In this document: positions 1 to 9,741 of the stretch, piece after piece | Layout of the letters: every line of letters starts with the position of its first letter | Numbering within the stretch: position 1 is the stretch's first letter | Origin: Pagrus major | Taxonomy: Eukaryota > Chordata > Actinopteri > Spariformes > Sparidae | Reading direction: 5' to 3' | Length of the DNA: 64,000 bases | NCBI RefSeq assembly: GCF_040436345.1 | Contig: NC_133223.1 | Span: forward strand, 5,989,847-6,053,846 | Made by a program: the position numbers and the translations under genes | The notes under the pieces: generated by a model | Told to the model about the DNA's origin: nothing | Seen by the model: the letters and a program-made list of their open reading frames with translations, nothing else | Database searches by the model: none

Positions 1-121
1 GTCCGAAATAGGCTTCATGAAGCCTCTCGTAGTACTCTTGAGGGGATTCTTGTCTTCCCTGTTTGACAGCTAAAGCGGCAGTTAGACCTGTCTTTGTAGT
101 GTAGCTTTTAAATTCATCCAT
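1..121 (-). pseudogene. ERV-like gag, second reading frame (partial, runs off the window)
   Basis: A minus-strand reading frame opens with an ATG at 119-121 and runs uninterrupted to the window edge. Its translation near positions 10-60 holds an E-S-P-x-E-Y-Y-E-R-L type motif, typical of the capsid region of retroviral and ERV Gag proteins. It overlaps the end of the upstream gag frame (stop at 114-116) in a different phase. A frame disruption inside gag is the simplest reading; a coupled stop-start is the alternative. What follows lies outside the window. Confidence 0.5.
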
Positions 122-1232
122 CAGTGCTTTGCTTATCTAGGTCCCTGTCGGAGGGACTTCGCGAATAGTGCGCGCTTGAACGAGGGGGAGGTTGAGGAGA
201 GTTAGACCTTTTAATTCGGTCATGTAGGTCTCTGTCAGTCCGATTGTGGACAGCAGGGCCTATGGGCGACATAGATCGCGACGAGGATATGCCTAATTGA
301 GCGTCTCTGAGGAATCTGCTCTCTCTCCTTTCCTCACGGGAGCTTGCATCTGCAGGCATTTTTGGGAATGAACTATACTCAAGAGAATGCACTAATTCCC
401 TTTTAACCTTGTCGAGCTCTTTCTCTTTCTCCATCTGTTCAAGATGGGATTTGTTAACTTGGTCCCTGGCTTCTTCTAGTGCCTGTTGCATGTCTTGGAG
501 ACGTTTCCTGTCATTTTCTCTGGCCCTGTCCCAGACTTTGAGCTTACTTTTTAGATCCTTATTTTCCTCGGTTGCTTCGTCAAGGTCTTTGTTAGCATCT
601 CTAAGATGTTTAGTTACTTCTCCAAGTTCATATTCTGTTTTATCTAGCTCTTGCCCTTGGGCTTTTAGGATCTGTTTTAGCTCCGAGTTTTCTTCCTGCA
701 GTGCAGCTTGTTCATGCTCTTGTGCTTTAACTTGAGACTCCAGTTCTTTATTGTAGTCTTTTGCTCTGGCTAAAGATTCCTCTGACTCAGTTAAGGACTC
801 TCTTGCTTCGGTTAAAGCCTGTACTGTCTTAGTTAAAGACTCCTCTGCTTTAGTTAAGGATTCCTCTGTTTTAGCTAAGGATTCCTCCGTTTCCTCATGT
901 TGCTTTTTAAGAGCTCTGTGGTTTTCTTTCCTGACCCTCATTTCAGCTACAGCTTTGTCTAGCAATTCATCTCTATGTTTTTGTTGCGCAGCCATAACAA
1001 CAATCATGCTCCCTAACATTTTCTCTCTGGTTTTTCCTTGCATTGGTTCGGTTAGGGATTGGCATATTAGCGCGGTCATTATATTTTGTAGTTCATTAGG
1101 GTCGGCCTTCTGGATGTCGTCTACATAACCTGGCAGCAAATCTGTTATGAGCTCCTTTATTACTGCATCTTGTTCGGCTAGGGGATTCAAAGTTGCGGCT
1201 AGTGAACCGTCAGGACCCCTTGATTCGGTCAT
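114..1232 (-). CDS. ERV-like Gag N-terminal protein with long coiled coil
   Basis: This 372-residue frame starts at the ATG at 1230-1232. Residues 1-100 look globular and helix-rich. Residues about 105-285 are a charged Glu/Lys/Leu coiled coil that begins with repeats of an E-E-S-L-T/A-K unit and continues with classic heptads. Residues 290-372 are Ser/Arg/Pro-rich and basic. The next frame downstream (1-121) carries a capsid-like motif, so I infer that this is the matrix/spacer part of a Gag polyprotein from an endogenous retrovirus or ERV-like element. A leader and LTR-like region lie upstream on the same strand (1233-3366). No protease or polymerase is in the window. A host coiled-coil gene is possible but less likely. 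Confidence 0.5.
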   Translation of the reverse strand: MTESRGPDGSLAATLNPLAEQDAVIKELITDLLPGYVDDIQKADPNELQNIMTALICQSLTEPMQGKTREKMLGSMIVVMAAQQKHRDELLDKAVAEMRVRKENHRALKKQHEETEESLAKTEESLTKAEESLTKTVQALTEARESLTESEESLARAKDYNKELESQVKAQEHEQAALQEENSELKQILKAQGQELDKTEYELGEVTKHLRDANKDLDEATEENKDLKSKLKVWDRARENDRKRLQDMQQALEEARDQVNKSHLEQMEKEKELDKVKRELVHSLEYSSFPKMPADASSREERRESRFLRDAQLGISSSRSMSPIGPAVHNRTDRDLHDRIKRSNSPQPPPRSSAHYSRSPSDRDLDKQSTDG

Positions 1233-1840
1233 TGTTTAAGTTTGTTTTGAAAAAATTTTAAATTTATTTTCTTTGTTATATTTATTTATTTTATTTGGGC
1301 TTTAAATGTCTAATTGTTTTCAATTAGAGGTAGGATTCACCTTTATTTGACTTAACTTGTGAAGTTCAAAACAAGTAAGCGTTTGGATTTTAAAGGATCT
1401 AACAGCTAATGTGTTAACAACAAAAACTAAAGTATTTGATCTAAATGTGGCTTTCAATTGAAACTACTTGGATGTGTAGTTAACAGCTTAATTATTTGAC
1501 TTGCATGAGCGTAGCATATCAGAGTCAGATTTCAAGTAATACACTAAAAAGAAAATTTTTTAATTGAACTTGGATTGAAATTGTTGAATCTGGTTAAAGT
1601 TGTCAAATTTGTAATTAACAGCTAAATTAAATTTGTATTTATCTGAATAATGAGACACACTAATTTACTATGGTAGTTATTGCAGTATTACAAGTTTCCA
1701 ATAATACAATTTAGCAAGTATCTGTGTGAATTTTTTTTTTTTTTTTATTAAAGCTGAAGGATCAAATTCAGTTAGCCAAGTTAGCCAGCAGAGTATGCTA
1801 TTTAGTTGTATTTGTTGTTAACAGAATCAGTCACCATGGG
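1233..1840 (-). other. AT-rich leader between gag and the putative LTR
   Basis: This 600-bp AT-rich stretch lies 5' of the gag ATG on the - strand and has no open frame of note. It includes a T-run at 1733-1747 on the + strand. Its position fits an ERV 5' leader. I could not identify a convincing tRNA primer-binding site. Confidence 0.3.
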
Positions 1841-1965
1841 TGCTGTCACAAATTTGATAGTCACAGATTTGGTCATTAGAGGAAGCTATCACAAAATAAA
1901 AATCTTTTACCGAATCGTCCTATAGAGGGAGCTATCACAAACTTTGAGGTTTTAACAGAGTGAGC

Positions 1966-2070
1966 AACAGAGGGCGCTAGTACAAATTTAATAGAGTCGA
2001 GCAACAGAGGGCGCTGGTACAAATTTAGAAGTTTTAATAGAGTCGAGCACTAGGGGCGCTGTCTCGGAAT
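1966..2070. repeat. About 37-bp direct repeat, three degenerate copies
   Basis: A unit containing agagggcgct, then gtacaaattta and atagagtcgagca, recurs three times with small changes. The third copy is shortened to aggggcgct. It lies inside the putative LTR. Confidence 0.7.
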
Positions 2071-2689
2071 TGAATTTTAACAAGGCTACCTGAAGAAGAG
2101 TCTAGAGGAGGGACTTTTTAGCTCCGCCCACTGATATACCCCCTTGTTTTAGCAGTATTTGGCTCAGTGGTGATTTGGGCTCTGAAACGTTCACTTCTCA
2201 GCTGTGGAAAAGGGCCGCAATTGAATTCACTTTTCACACAAGCAGAATCTGGGCGCGGCGGCCGGCACTGATTTCTTATCACAGACAGTTTTCAGCACAT
2301 CAGAAAACATTCAACCAGCAACTAGCATTGCATTCATTTACTAAGTGTTTTCACAATTTGAGCTGATAGAGGTTTTCTGCCCTCCTTTACACAGCCAAAT
2401 ATACTGTCTTTGATCGGACTGTTGCCATGGCAACCAATCTTGATACTACACGGGGTAGAACAATTAAAACCTCTCACTGTTTACACAGCTGTTTTCTGTT
2501 TAGGTAGCTAATCTAAGTCAGGAAACACGAGGGTCTGAGCAAGTTACACATATCTCCGGAACATCGCGGCAATACAGACTTTATCTCAGGATGATTCTCT
2601 AAGCTTTGGCACAGCAGAATAGCTTAGGATTCATCAAACCGGTTAAATTTAGAAGTGTGCAGCGACACTTATGCATGCAAATAAATCAC

Positions 2690-2960
2690 AGACCTGGTTC
2701 AACACAGCGTCTGTACATGAAACATTAACGCACGGCGGCGCTGAACAATTTTAACTCACAGATCTGGTAATTACAGCGCAGAATCTGTACATGAAGCATT
2801 AACGCACGGCGGCGCTGAACAACTCTTTAAATCATAGGTCTGGTACAACGCAGCATCTACACATTAATTTCCAACATGCGGCGATGTTGAACGCTCTTTA
2901 TCATACACGGATCTGGTTACAACGCAGCATCCATACAAATTAATTTCATATTAAGCAGCG
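2690..2960. repeat. 70-75 bp tandem repeat, 3-4 degenerate copies
   Basis: The unit contains atctggt, then acagcgcag, then ctgtacatgaa, attaacgcac and ggcggcgctgaac. Copies of the ggcgctgaac block begin near 2735 and 2809, and a diverged copy (gcgatgttgaac) near 2880, giving a period of about 70-75 bp. This is consistent with an LTR U3 enhancer array. Confidence 0.75.
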
Positions 2961-3366
2961 CGATCACAGCTCGGCGGAGTTTATGCTCACACACAATTCA
3001 AGGTATATACAGTCAAGAATATAAAGTTAAGTATTGCATTAATCACTCAGTGGACAGCTAAACAACATTAAACAGCTTGGGTTTTGATTTTAAAACCGAT
3101 GTTTGTCTGTACACATCAATTTAATGCAGAGAACTGTGGTTTTAGGTGGCCTCGCACGGACGGCACCATATAATATGTAGGAGATACACTACTAATAAAT
3201 GTAATTTATTAAGAAACAGAGAAAGAAAAACACTGTCCTCTCTGCCAGGCGATAAGATGGCGCCCCTCTTCCTGTAGGGGTGCTTCATCCAGATTAACAG
3301 AGTTGATAAAGAAAAACAGGGCCTCAGCAACAAAGAGAAAGGAGCACAGGCATGTGTTCCTACACC

Positions 3367-4314
3367 TTTCACACTGTTGAAGGGTAATCTTGTCCCATTC
3401 TTCTTGAATTACTGCTTTTAATTCTTCGGTTTACGCTTTGAAACAGACCTTTTGATAATCCACCACAGATTTTCAATGGGGCTCATGTCCTTGGATTGAG
3501 CTGGCCACTCTAAGAGCTGGATACTGTGCTCCTGCAGCCAAGTTCTACTGGCCCTGGATGTGTGGCAAGGGGCATTATCGTGTTGAAACATCCAGTTTTG
3601 ACCTCGATGGAACAGTGCACGTGCAGAAGGGAGCATGTGGGTTTCAAGAATGGCACAATACTTGGCAGAGTTCAATGTGCCATCACAGACAGTGAGATGG
3701 CCAACACCAGCAGCACTCATGCATCCCCAAACCATGATACTGCCTCCACCATGCTTGACAGTAGGTACTGTACATGCTGGAGATAATGCTTCGCCTGGCC
3801 TTCTGCATACCCTCACATTAGCAGGAGGAAGATAAAGCTGGAAACTGGACTCATCTGACCACAGAATCTTCTTCCAATTCCTGACTGTCCAGTTCTTGTG
3901 TGCTTGGGCCCAACGACGCCGGGCTAACCTCTGTCTCTCATTGATCAGGGGCTTCTTGACAGCCTTGTAGGACCTTAAGCCATGATCTAAAAGTCAGCCA
4001 CGTACAGTGCGGGTGGAACACTGGACACCAGTTTGGTTTGACCACTGCTGCTGAAGCTCCTGTGATGTCATTCAGCGGTTTTTCCTGCACATGCAGATCA
4101 GGATGCAGTCATTTCTTGCTGAAGAAACCCTTGGACGCCCAGATCTTGGTTTGTCTTCCAAGCTGTTGGTTCATCTGTATTTCTGCAGAGTGCATCCAAC
4201 TGCCGAAGGACTGCATCTGCACTTCCTGGCTATCTGGCAGCAGCTGTACCCTTCCTGGCTGAGAATCTGTATCTTCAGACGTGTTTCCTGCGTTAGGTTC
4301 CTTGTTTTAGCCAT
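3367..4314 (-). pseudogene. Tc1 transposase pseudogene
   Basis: The Tc1-family DDE transposase starts at the ATG at 4312-4314 with a helix-turn-helix region (Q-E-G-Y-S, then Q-I-A-R-K) and a G-R-P-R motif. Two in-frame stop codons and at least one frame change follow. The catalytic part is readable at 3418-3860: D in L-W-S-D-E-S, D in H-D-N-A-P-C-H, and E in S-P-I-E-N-L-W (a DD34E pattern). After the stop near 3418 the expected C-terminal tail continues in another frame to about 3370. The gene is inactive. Confidence 0.85.
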
Positions 4315-4627
4315 TTTTGTCTCTGAAGAACTTTCAAATGTGCTGGCTTTATATAGACACTAAGCACGGCAACAAAAATTGTGTCTTTTCATAAAAAGCA
4401 CCACCTTCATTAGTGGATCACTGGTACCAAAATGACCCAATACTCAAAATTTCATATGTATTTTTATGGAACCAATCAATTTTAAGTTTTTAATGGCTTT
4501 TTTAGGATTTATTTAGTATTTTGGCTGTGACTGTACTAAAAGAAATTGCACTTGAAGACCTAAGAGTGATTCTTAATGCAATATTTCACAACTGCATGGG
4601 GTGTCCGAAAACTTTTTTCCACCACTG
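3367..4627 (-). mobile_element. Tc1/mariner element, 3' truncated
   Basis: The transposase reads on the - strand. Its high-coordinate end is an intact Tc1-type terminus: the - strand begins CAGTGGTGGAAAAAAGTTTT, with the expected TA at 4628-4629. The opposite terminus is missing, because the element stops near 3367 against ERV LTR-like DNA. It is a dead, one-ended copy. Confidence 0.85.
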
Positions 4628-4628
4628 T

Positions 4629-4980
4629 ACATGGATTAACAACTAACCATTACTTTGATTTGTTTATCTTAGGTTTCTATGGAGATTTGGACTACCAGCA
4701 AGCTCAAGACCCAAACTGATTCCTGTTTTTGCTTTGTTGTGATGAAGATCTGGGATCAGTTATCATTGTTGTGAATCTCTGCCAGCATATATAATTGTAA
4801 CAATGGCGAGAGTTTGGAGAGGCTAACAATGCATGCATGTTTTAACAATAAAATCGGTATGTTCCAGTCTGTGGCCACAAAAAAATGCAGTCAAGCTGTA
4901 GTCTTTACCTATCTTTATTATGATGGTGTATAATCAATTAAATGCATAAATGGGGAGCATTACCTGAGCTTTGTGGGAGT
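4629..4980. other. No recognisable feature
   Basis: AT-rich DNA between the Tc1 end and the LINE 3' tail. I see no open frame, repeat or RNA gene. Confidence 0.5.
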
Positions 4981-5178
4981 GTCAAAGTCAAAGTCAAAGT
5001 CAGCTTTATTGTCAAAACCATATGTACAGTACACAGGAGTTGAAATTGCAGTGCTCTCTAAGGCCCACGGTGTAACATTAATATAATAATAATAAAAAGA
5101 AAAAAAGGGGGAATAAATAATTTAAAAAATGCTGATTTATGTATATAGTAAAATGGACAGTACTATACAAAACAATAC
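4981..5178 (-). mobile_element. Rex1-like LINE, 3' tail segment
   Basis: On the - strand this ends with ACAATAAAGCTGACTTTGAC and further GACTTT repeats, a tail seen on many fish LINEs. It is the 3' end of the minus-strand LINE whose body resumes at 10076. The two parts are separated by the Gypsy insertion and its aatac target duplication. Confidence 0.75.
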
Positions 5179-5508
5179 TGTGGAGGGGGCGTGGTGCATC
5201 GGCTGCAGGAGAGAGGTGTGGGGAGGGCTCAGGAGAGCAGCGCCAGGTGAGAGTGATTGGCACACCGGTTTCCTGTTGAGCTAATCACTCTCTCCTTTAA
5301 AACACAGTAGCGTGCTGGACCTGGGAGGAGGACGAGTGAGCCACACATGGACGGATGCTCCTGGCGGTCGGCAGCAAAGGACGCCTGTGATCGACCCCGA
5401 GAGAGCTATTGTGTGGCCCGAGTATAGAGAAATAAAAGAGCGTAAAAATCATCACTCCGTGTGTCTTTTCCTGCCGAGAAACCCACAGTGGCATCAGACT
5501 ACGCCACA
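5179..5508 (+). repeat. Gypsy 5' LTR
   Basis: 330 bp, TG...CA. It is near-identical to 9742-10070. It contains an aataaaag signal near 5430, a candidate polyadenylation signal. Confidence 0.95.
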
Positions 5509-5509
5509 T

Positions 5510-5524
5510 TGGCGCCCAACGTGA
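5510..5524 (+). promoter_or_regulatory. Primer-binding site, tRNA-Lys type
   Basis: TGGCGCCCAACGTG follows the LTR after one base. It matches the complement of the 3' end of tRNA-Lys as used by many retroelements. Confidence 0.8.
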
Positions 5525-5551
5525 TTCGGCAGGCGAACGCAGAGACGGGGG

Positions 5552-8500
5552 ATGACAGAACCGCGGCAACCAATTATGGCGCTGGCGCAGATGCTGGCAG
5601 AAATAGCGGCCATGAACCGAGACCAGGCCATGCTCAGCAGGCAGCAGCTGGCAGCGCTTCAGGGCCAGGCCGAGAAACAGACCCAGCTGTTAGAGGTGAT
5701 GGTGAATCGGGCGGGGGCAGCGGCACCGGCCCCCTCGCTCGTTGGGTTGGCGCTCCATAAAATGTCGGAGCAGGACGACCCACAGACATTTCTGGGGATG
5801 TTTGAGGAGACGGCGAAGGCATGCGGCTGGCCGGAGGCGGAGTGGGCCGTGCGACTGCTCCCCCTTCTGTCGGGGGACGCGCAAACTGCGGCGCTGGGAT
5901 TCTCCGCGGAGGACCATCGCCGCAGGTTTCGGGGAGCCAGGCTCGGACCCGCAGAGCGGCCGTTCGCCTTCGCACAGCAGCTGAAGGACGCGGCAACGCG
6001 ATGGCTGCAGCCCGGGGATTCTGCCGGCGAGGTCCGGTTGGTAGACCAGGTCGTCTTGGAGCAGTTCACGGAGGGGCTTCCAGCTGCCACCTCGGACTGG
6101 GTGCACTGCCACCGCCCGGTGGACCTGACCGCGGCCATCACACTGGCGGAGGACCATCTGGCCGTGCTCTCCAGAGCCCGGGCACATGAGGGTCGGCCAG
6201 CCGCTCCCGCCCGTCCCACGCCGGCACCCCGGAAGAGACCTGCGCCCGACCCACACACATACACGCACACACCCGCTCGACCCTCTCCTCCTCCCCGATC
6301 TAATCCCCCTTCCCCTCTCTTTCCTTCCCAGGTTCCAGCCGCTACAGGGGCTGCTCTCAGCCCACAGAGGGTTCCTCAGGCGGCAGGGCAGGAGTGCTGG
6401 AGGTGTGGACAGCCCGGACACTTCCGCCGTGAATGCCCACTCATGGAGGTCGGTCAAGTGATTCGGGTTGTCGGCCCTCCAGCACCCTCCCCCGGTCCAG
6501 GAGGGACGTACAGCGTTCCGGTAAGGATTCAGGGGGGTACATATCAGGCGATGGTGGACTCAGGCTGCATGCAGTCTATAGTTCGCCAGAGTCTGATTCG
6601 ACCCGGGGCTCTGATAGAGGCTGGATGGGTGGATATTAGGTGTGTGCATGGGGATATTCACAGATACCCTGTAGTACCAGTGGAAATTCGGTTTAAGGGT
6701 AAAAAGCATAGTGTGAAGGCTGCGGTTAGCTCCCGCCTAACGCACCCCCTGATTCTGGGTACTGATTGGCCGGGGTTTGATAAGCTAGTGGGGCAGTGTG
6801 TGGGGGTGCGCTCACGGCCGACAGGGACATGGGATATGTGCGCTGTGCTCAGCGGTGACGCGAGGTTGTCCGACACTGCAGACGGGGAGGGGGAGCCAGC
6901 GGAGCCTTCTCAGGAGGCTCCGCAGGTTCCTGTGTTTGACTCCATGGAAGATTTTCCACTCGAGCAGTCTCGTGATGATACTCTACGCTTTGCCTTTGAC
7001 CAAGTGATAAAAATTGATGGTCACACGGTGCGCCCTGACACAACGTTAACATATCCACACTTTTCATTACGTAGGGACAGACTTTACAGAGTGAGCTGTG
7101 ACACTCAGACAGGAGAAATAATGACCCAGTTGTTGGTACCGAAAAGCCGCCGGGAAATGGTCTTTCAGGCGGCTCATTATAACCCGATGGCTGGACATAT
7201 GGGGTGTGAAAAGACACTTAACCGTGTAATGGCCCGATTCTATTGGCCTGGTATTTGGGCGGACGTGCGCCGCTGGTGTGCGTCTTGTCCCGAATGCCAG
7301 TTGGTTAACCAACCGGCCACCCCGAGAGCGCCTTTGCGCCCATTACCACTGATTGAGGTCCCTTTTGACCGTATTGGGATGGACCTCATCGGGCCATTTC
7401 ACCAGAGCGCACGTGGATATCGCTTTGTGTTAGTTCTTGTGGATTACGCAACACGATATCCAGAGGCAGTGCCGCTGCGCACCATCTCTGCAAAGAGTGT
7501 GGCGCAGGCGCTGGTTCAAGTTATCTCCCGAGTCGGGATCCCGAAAGAGATCCTGACTGACCAAGGCACCCAATTTATGTCACGAACACTGAGAGAACTG
7601 TACGGATTATTGGGCATCAAGTCAATTCGGACCAGTGTTTACCACCCTCAAACTGACGGCCTCGTTGAGCGCCTGAATAAGACGTTGAAGTCCATGATCC
7701 GTAAATTTGTTCACGATGATAGTAGCAATTGGGATAAGTGGCTAGATCCTCTGTTGTTTGCAGTACGCGAGGTACCCCAGGCCTCCACGGGATTTTCTCC
7801 CTTTGAACTGCTGTTTGGCAGGAGACCACGCGGGGTTTTGGACCTGGTTAAAGAAAGCTGGGAGGAAGGTCCAAGCCCCAGTAAAAACGAAGTTCAATAC
7901 GTCCTGGACCTGAGAGCAAAACTCCACACACTAGGACAGTTATCACGTGAGAATTTGCTCCGGGCCCAGGAGCGTCAGCAGCGGCTGTACAACAGAGGAT
8001 CTAGGTTAAGACAATTCTCACCGGGAGATAAAGTGCTTGTATTGCTCCCATCTTCCAACTCCAAATTACTCGCCAAGTGGCAAGGGCCCTTTGTGGTCAC
8101 ACGGCAAGTGGGTGAGGTTGACTATGAGCTTGTGCGATCTGACCGGGGAGGGGCTACACAGATTTATCACCTCAACCTCCTTAAAGCTTGGAGAGAGGCG
8201 GAGTCTGTTTCCCTGGTGACGGCAGTGGCAGAGAGAGATGAGTTGGGGCCTGAGGTACCAAAATCGACCAATCCTGCCTCGCTCCTATGTGAAAACCATC
8301 TCTCGCCGTCCCAGAGAGCAGACATTGCCAGGTTGCAGCAGCGTTACGCTGATGTGTTCTCCCCCCTGCCAGGACGCACAAGCCTTATTCAACACCACGT
8401 GCAGACTCACCCGGGCGTGACAGTGCGTTCACGGCCCTATCGTTTGCCTGAACACAAGAGAAAAGTGGTCCAGGCAGAATTGAAAGCCATGTTGGAGATG

Positions 8501-9724
8501 GGGGTAATAGAAGAGTCCAACAGTGCCTGGTGTAGCCCCATCGTTCTTGTAACCAAGAAAGATGGGTCTATCCGGTTCTGTGTGGACTATCGTAAGGTGA
8601 ATGATGTTTCACGGTTTGACGCCTATCCTATGCCCCGGGTCGACGAACTCCTGGACCGCCTGGGCACTGCTCATTTTTTCACGACGCTGGATTTGACCAA
8701 AGGCTACTGGCAGATTCCCTTATCTCCAGAGTCTAGGGAGAAAACGGCCTTCTCCACTCCGTACGGTTTGTACCAATTTGTTACACTTCCATTCGGGTTG
8801 TTCGGGGCCCCAGCCACGTTTCAACGCCTCATGGACCGGGTGCTGCGTCCACATGCTGTATATGCTGCCGCCTACCTGGATGACATCATCATCCATAGTA
8901 ACACCTGGGCGGAGCATGTACAGCAGGTGGCCGCGGTGCTCGAGTCACTGAGGCAGGCGGGGCTCACGGCCAACCCGAAGAAGTGTGCAGTTGGACGGAG
9001 GGAGGTACGGTATCTGGGGTACCACTTGGGCGGCGGGCAGGTGCGTCCTCAGGTAGATAAGACAGCAGCGATTGCAGCCTGCCCAAGGCCCAAGACCAAA
9101 AAAGAGGTGCGGCGGTTTTTGGGGCTGGCCGGCTATTACCGGCGATTTATTCCCAACTTCGCAGAGCTGACCAGCCCCTTGACTGACCTCACCCGAAAGG
9201 GTGCCTCAGATCCGGTCCAGTGGACGGAGCAGTGCCAGGTGTCGTTTGAGAGGGTTAAGCAGGCCCTCTGTGGGGAGCCTCTTCTCCACATACCTGACTT
9301 CTCTCTCCCTTTTGTCCTGCAGACTGATGCGTCGGGCAGAGGGCTGGGGGCCGTTCTGTCCCAGCAGGTGCGGGGCTTCGACCGCCTAGTGCTGTACATC
9401 AGCCGCAAGCTGTCCGAGAGGGAGGCCAGGTACAGCACGGTGGAGAGGGAGTGCCTGGCCATCCGGTGGGCGGTCGATGCTCTGCGGTACTACCTGCTGG
9501 GGCGCCCATTCACCCTCTGCTTGGACCACGCTCCCCTCCAGTGGCTCCACCGCATGAAGGATGCCAACGCCCGGATCACCCGGTGGTATCTGGCTTTTCA
9601 GCCGTTTAAGTTCACGGTGATCCATAGGCCGGGGGTGCAGATGGCTGTGGCCGACTTCCTTTCCCGCTCTCATGAGGAGGGCGGGGGGGGGGAGTGGGTT
9701 AGGCCGGACGGCTCCCCGGCCTAA
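5552..9724 (+). CDS. Gag-Pol polyprotein of Gmr1-like Gypsy element (PR-IN-RT-RH)
   Basis: This uninterrupted 1390-residue frame encodes the structural and enzymatic proteins for copying and integrating the element. Gag spans residues 1-300, with a Pro-rich linker and a CCHC zinc knuckle (C-W-R-C-G-Q-P-G-H) near 282-296. An aspartic protease follows, with V-D-S-G near 335. Integrase comes next: an HHCC finger near 541-580, then the triad D (near 611), D (near 670, T-D-Q-G-T) and E (near 705, V-E-R-L-N). Reverse transcriptase spans about 960-1170, with Y-L-D-D near 1108. RNase H spans about 1250-1370, with its D-E-D residues. All visible catalytic residues are present. Gag and Pol share one frame, with no frameshift or stop between them. 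The ATG is 44 bp after the 5' LTR. Confidence 0.95.
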   Translation: MTEPRQPIMALAQMLAEIAAMNRDQAMLSRQQLAALQGQAEKQTQLLEVMVNRAGAAAPAPSLVGLALHKMSEQDDPQTFLGMFEETAKACGWPEAEWAVRLLPLLSGDAQTAALGFSAEDHRRRFRGARLGPAERPFAFAQQLKDAATRWLQPGDSAGEVRLVDQVVLEQFTEGLPAATSDWVHCHRPVDLTAAITLAEDHLAVLSRARAHEGRPAAPARPTPAPRKRPAPDPHTYTHTPARPSPPPRSNPPSPLFPSQVPAATGAALSPQRVPQAAGQECWRCGQPGHFRRECPLMEVGQVIRVVGPPAPSPGPGGTYSVPVRIQGGTYQAMVDSGCMQSIVRQSLIRPGALIEAGWVDIRCVHGDIHRYPVVPVEIRFKGKKHSVKAAVSSRLTHPLILGTDWPGFDKLVGQCVGVRSRPTGTWDMCAVLSGDARLSDTADGEGEPAEPSQEAPQVPVFDSMEDFPLEQSRDDTLRFAFDQVIKIDGHTVRPDTTLTYPHFSLRRDRLYRVSCDTQTGEIMTQLLVPKSRREMVFQAAHYNPMAGHMGCEKTLNRVMARFYWPGIWADVRRWCASCPECQLVNQPATPRAPLRPLPLIEVPFDRIGMDLIGPFHQSARGYRFVLVLVDYATRYPEAVPLRTISAKSVAQALVQVISRVGIPKEILTDQGTQFMSRTLRELYGLLGIKSIRTSVYHPQTDGLVERLNKTLKSMIRKFVHDDSSNWDKWLDPLLFAVREVPQASTGFSPFELLFGRRPRGVLDLVKESWEEGPSPSKNEVQYVLDLRAKLHTLGQLSRENLLRAQERQQRLYNRGSRLRQFSPGDKVLVLLPSSNSKLLAKWQGPFVVTRQVGEVDYELVRSDRGGATQIYHLNLLKAWREAESVSLVTAVAERDELGPEVPKSTNPASLLCENHLSPSQRADIARLQQRYADVFSPLPGRTSLIQHHVQTHPGVTVRSRPYRLPEHKRKVVQAELKAMLEMGVIEESNSAWCSPIVLVTKKDGSIRFCVDYRKVNDVSRFDAYPMPRVDELLDRLGTAHFFTTLDLTKGYWQIPLSPESREKTAFSTPYGLYQFVTLPFGLFGAPATFQRLMDRVLRPHAVYAAAYLDDIIIHSNTWAEHVQQVAAVLESLRQAGLTANPKKCAVGRREVRYLGYHLGGGQVRPQVDKTAAIAACPRPKTKKEVRRFLGLAGYYRRFIPNFAELTSPLTDLTRKGASDPVQWTEQCQVSFERVKQALCGEPLLHIPDFSLPFVLQTDASGRGLGAVLSQQVRGFDRLVLYISRKLSEREARYSTVERECLAIRWAVDALRYYLLGRPFTLCLDHAPLQWLHRMKDANARITRWYLAFQPFKFTVIHRPGVQMAVADFLSRSHEEGGGGEWVRPDGSPA

Positions 9725-9727
9725 GTC

Positions 9728-9741
9728 GGGCGGTGGAGGTA
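9728..9741 (+). promoter_or_regulatory. Polypurine tract
   Basis: gggcggtggaggta lies immediately before the 3' LTR, in the position of the plus-strand primer. It is mostly purine. Confidence 0.6.

Larger units (their letters stand above)
1841..3366 (-). repeat. Putative ERV LTR-like region (minus orientation)
   Basis: This non-coding region lies directly 5' of the gag leader on the - strand. It holds two kinds of tandem repeat, at 1966-2070 and about 2690-2960, as retroviral U3 enhancers often do. The low-coordinate end may be the TG near 1845, but neither boundary nor a second LTR is visible. It ends abruptly against Tc1 sequence near 3367. The identification rests on position and repeat structure only. 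Confidence 0.35.

Noticed and set aside
409..735. Plus-strand 108-residue serine-rich frame
   Set aside because: It is the reverse-complement shadow of the gag coiled coil; no independent support.
1841..1860. tRNA primer-binding site next to the ERV LTR-like region
   Set aside because: The - strand bases after the possible LTR end start TGG but do not match a tRNA 3' end I can name.
5634..6457. Several minus- and plus-strand frames over the Gypsy gag
   Set aside because: Shadows of the GC-rich gag-pol frame, lacking domains.
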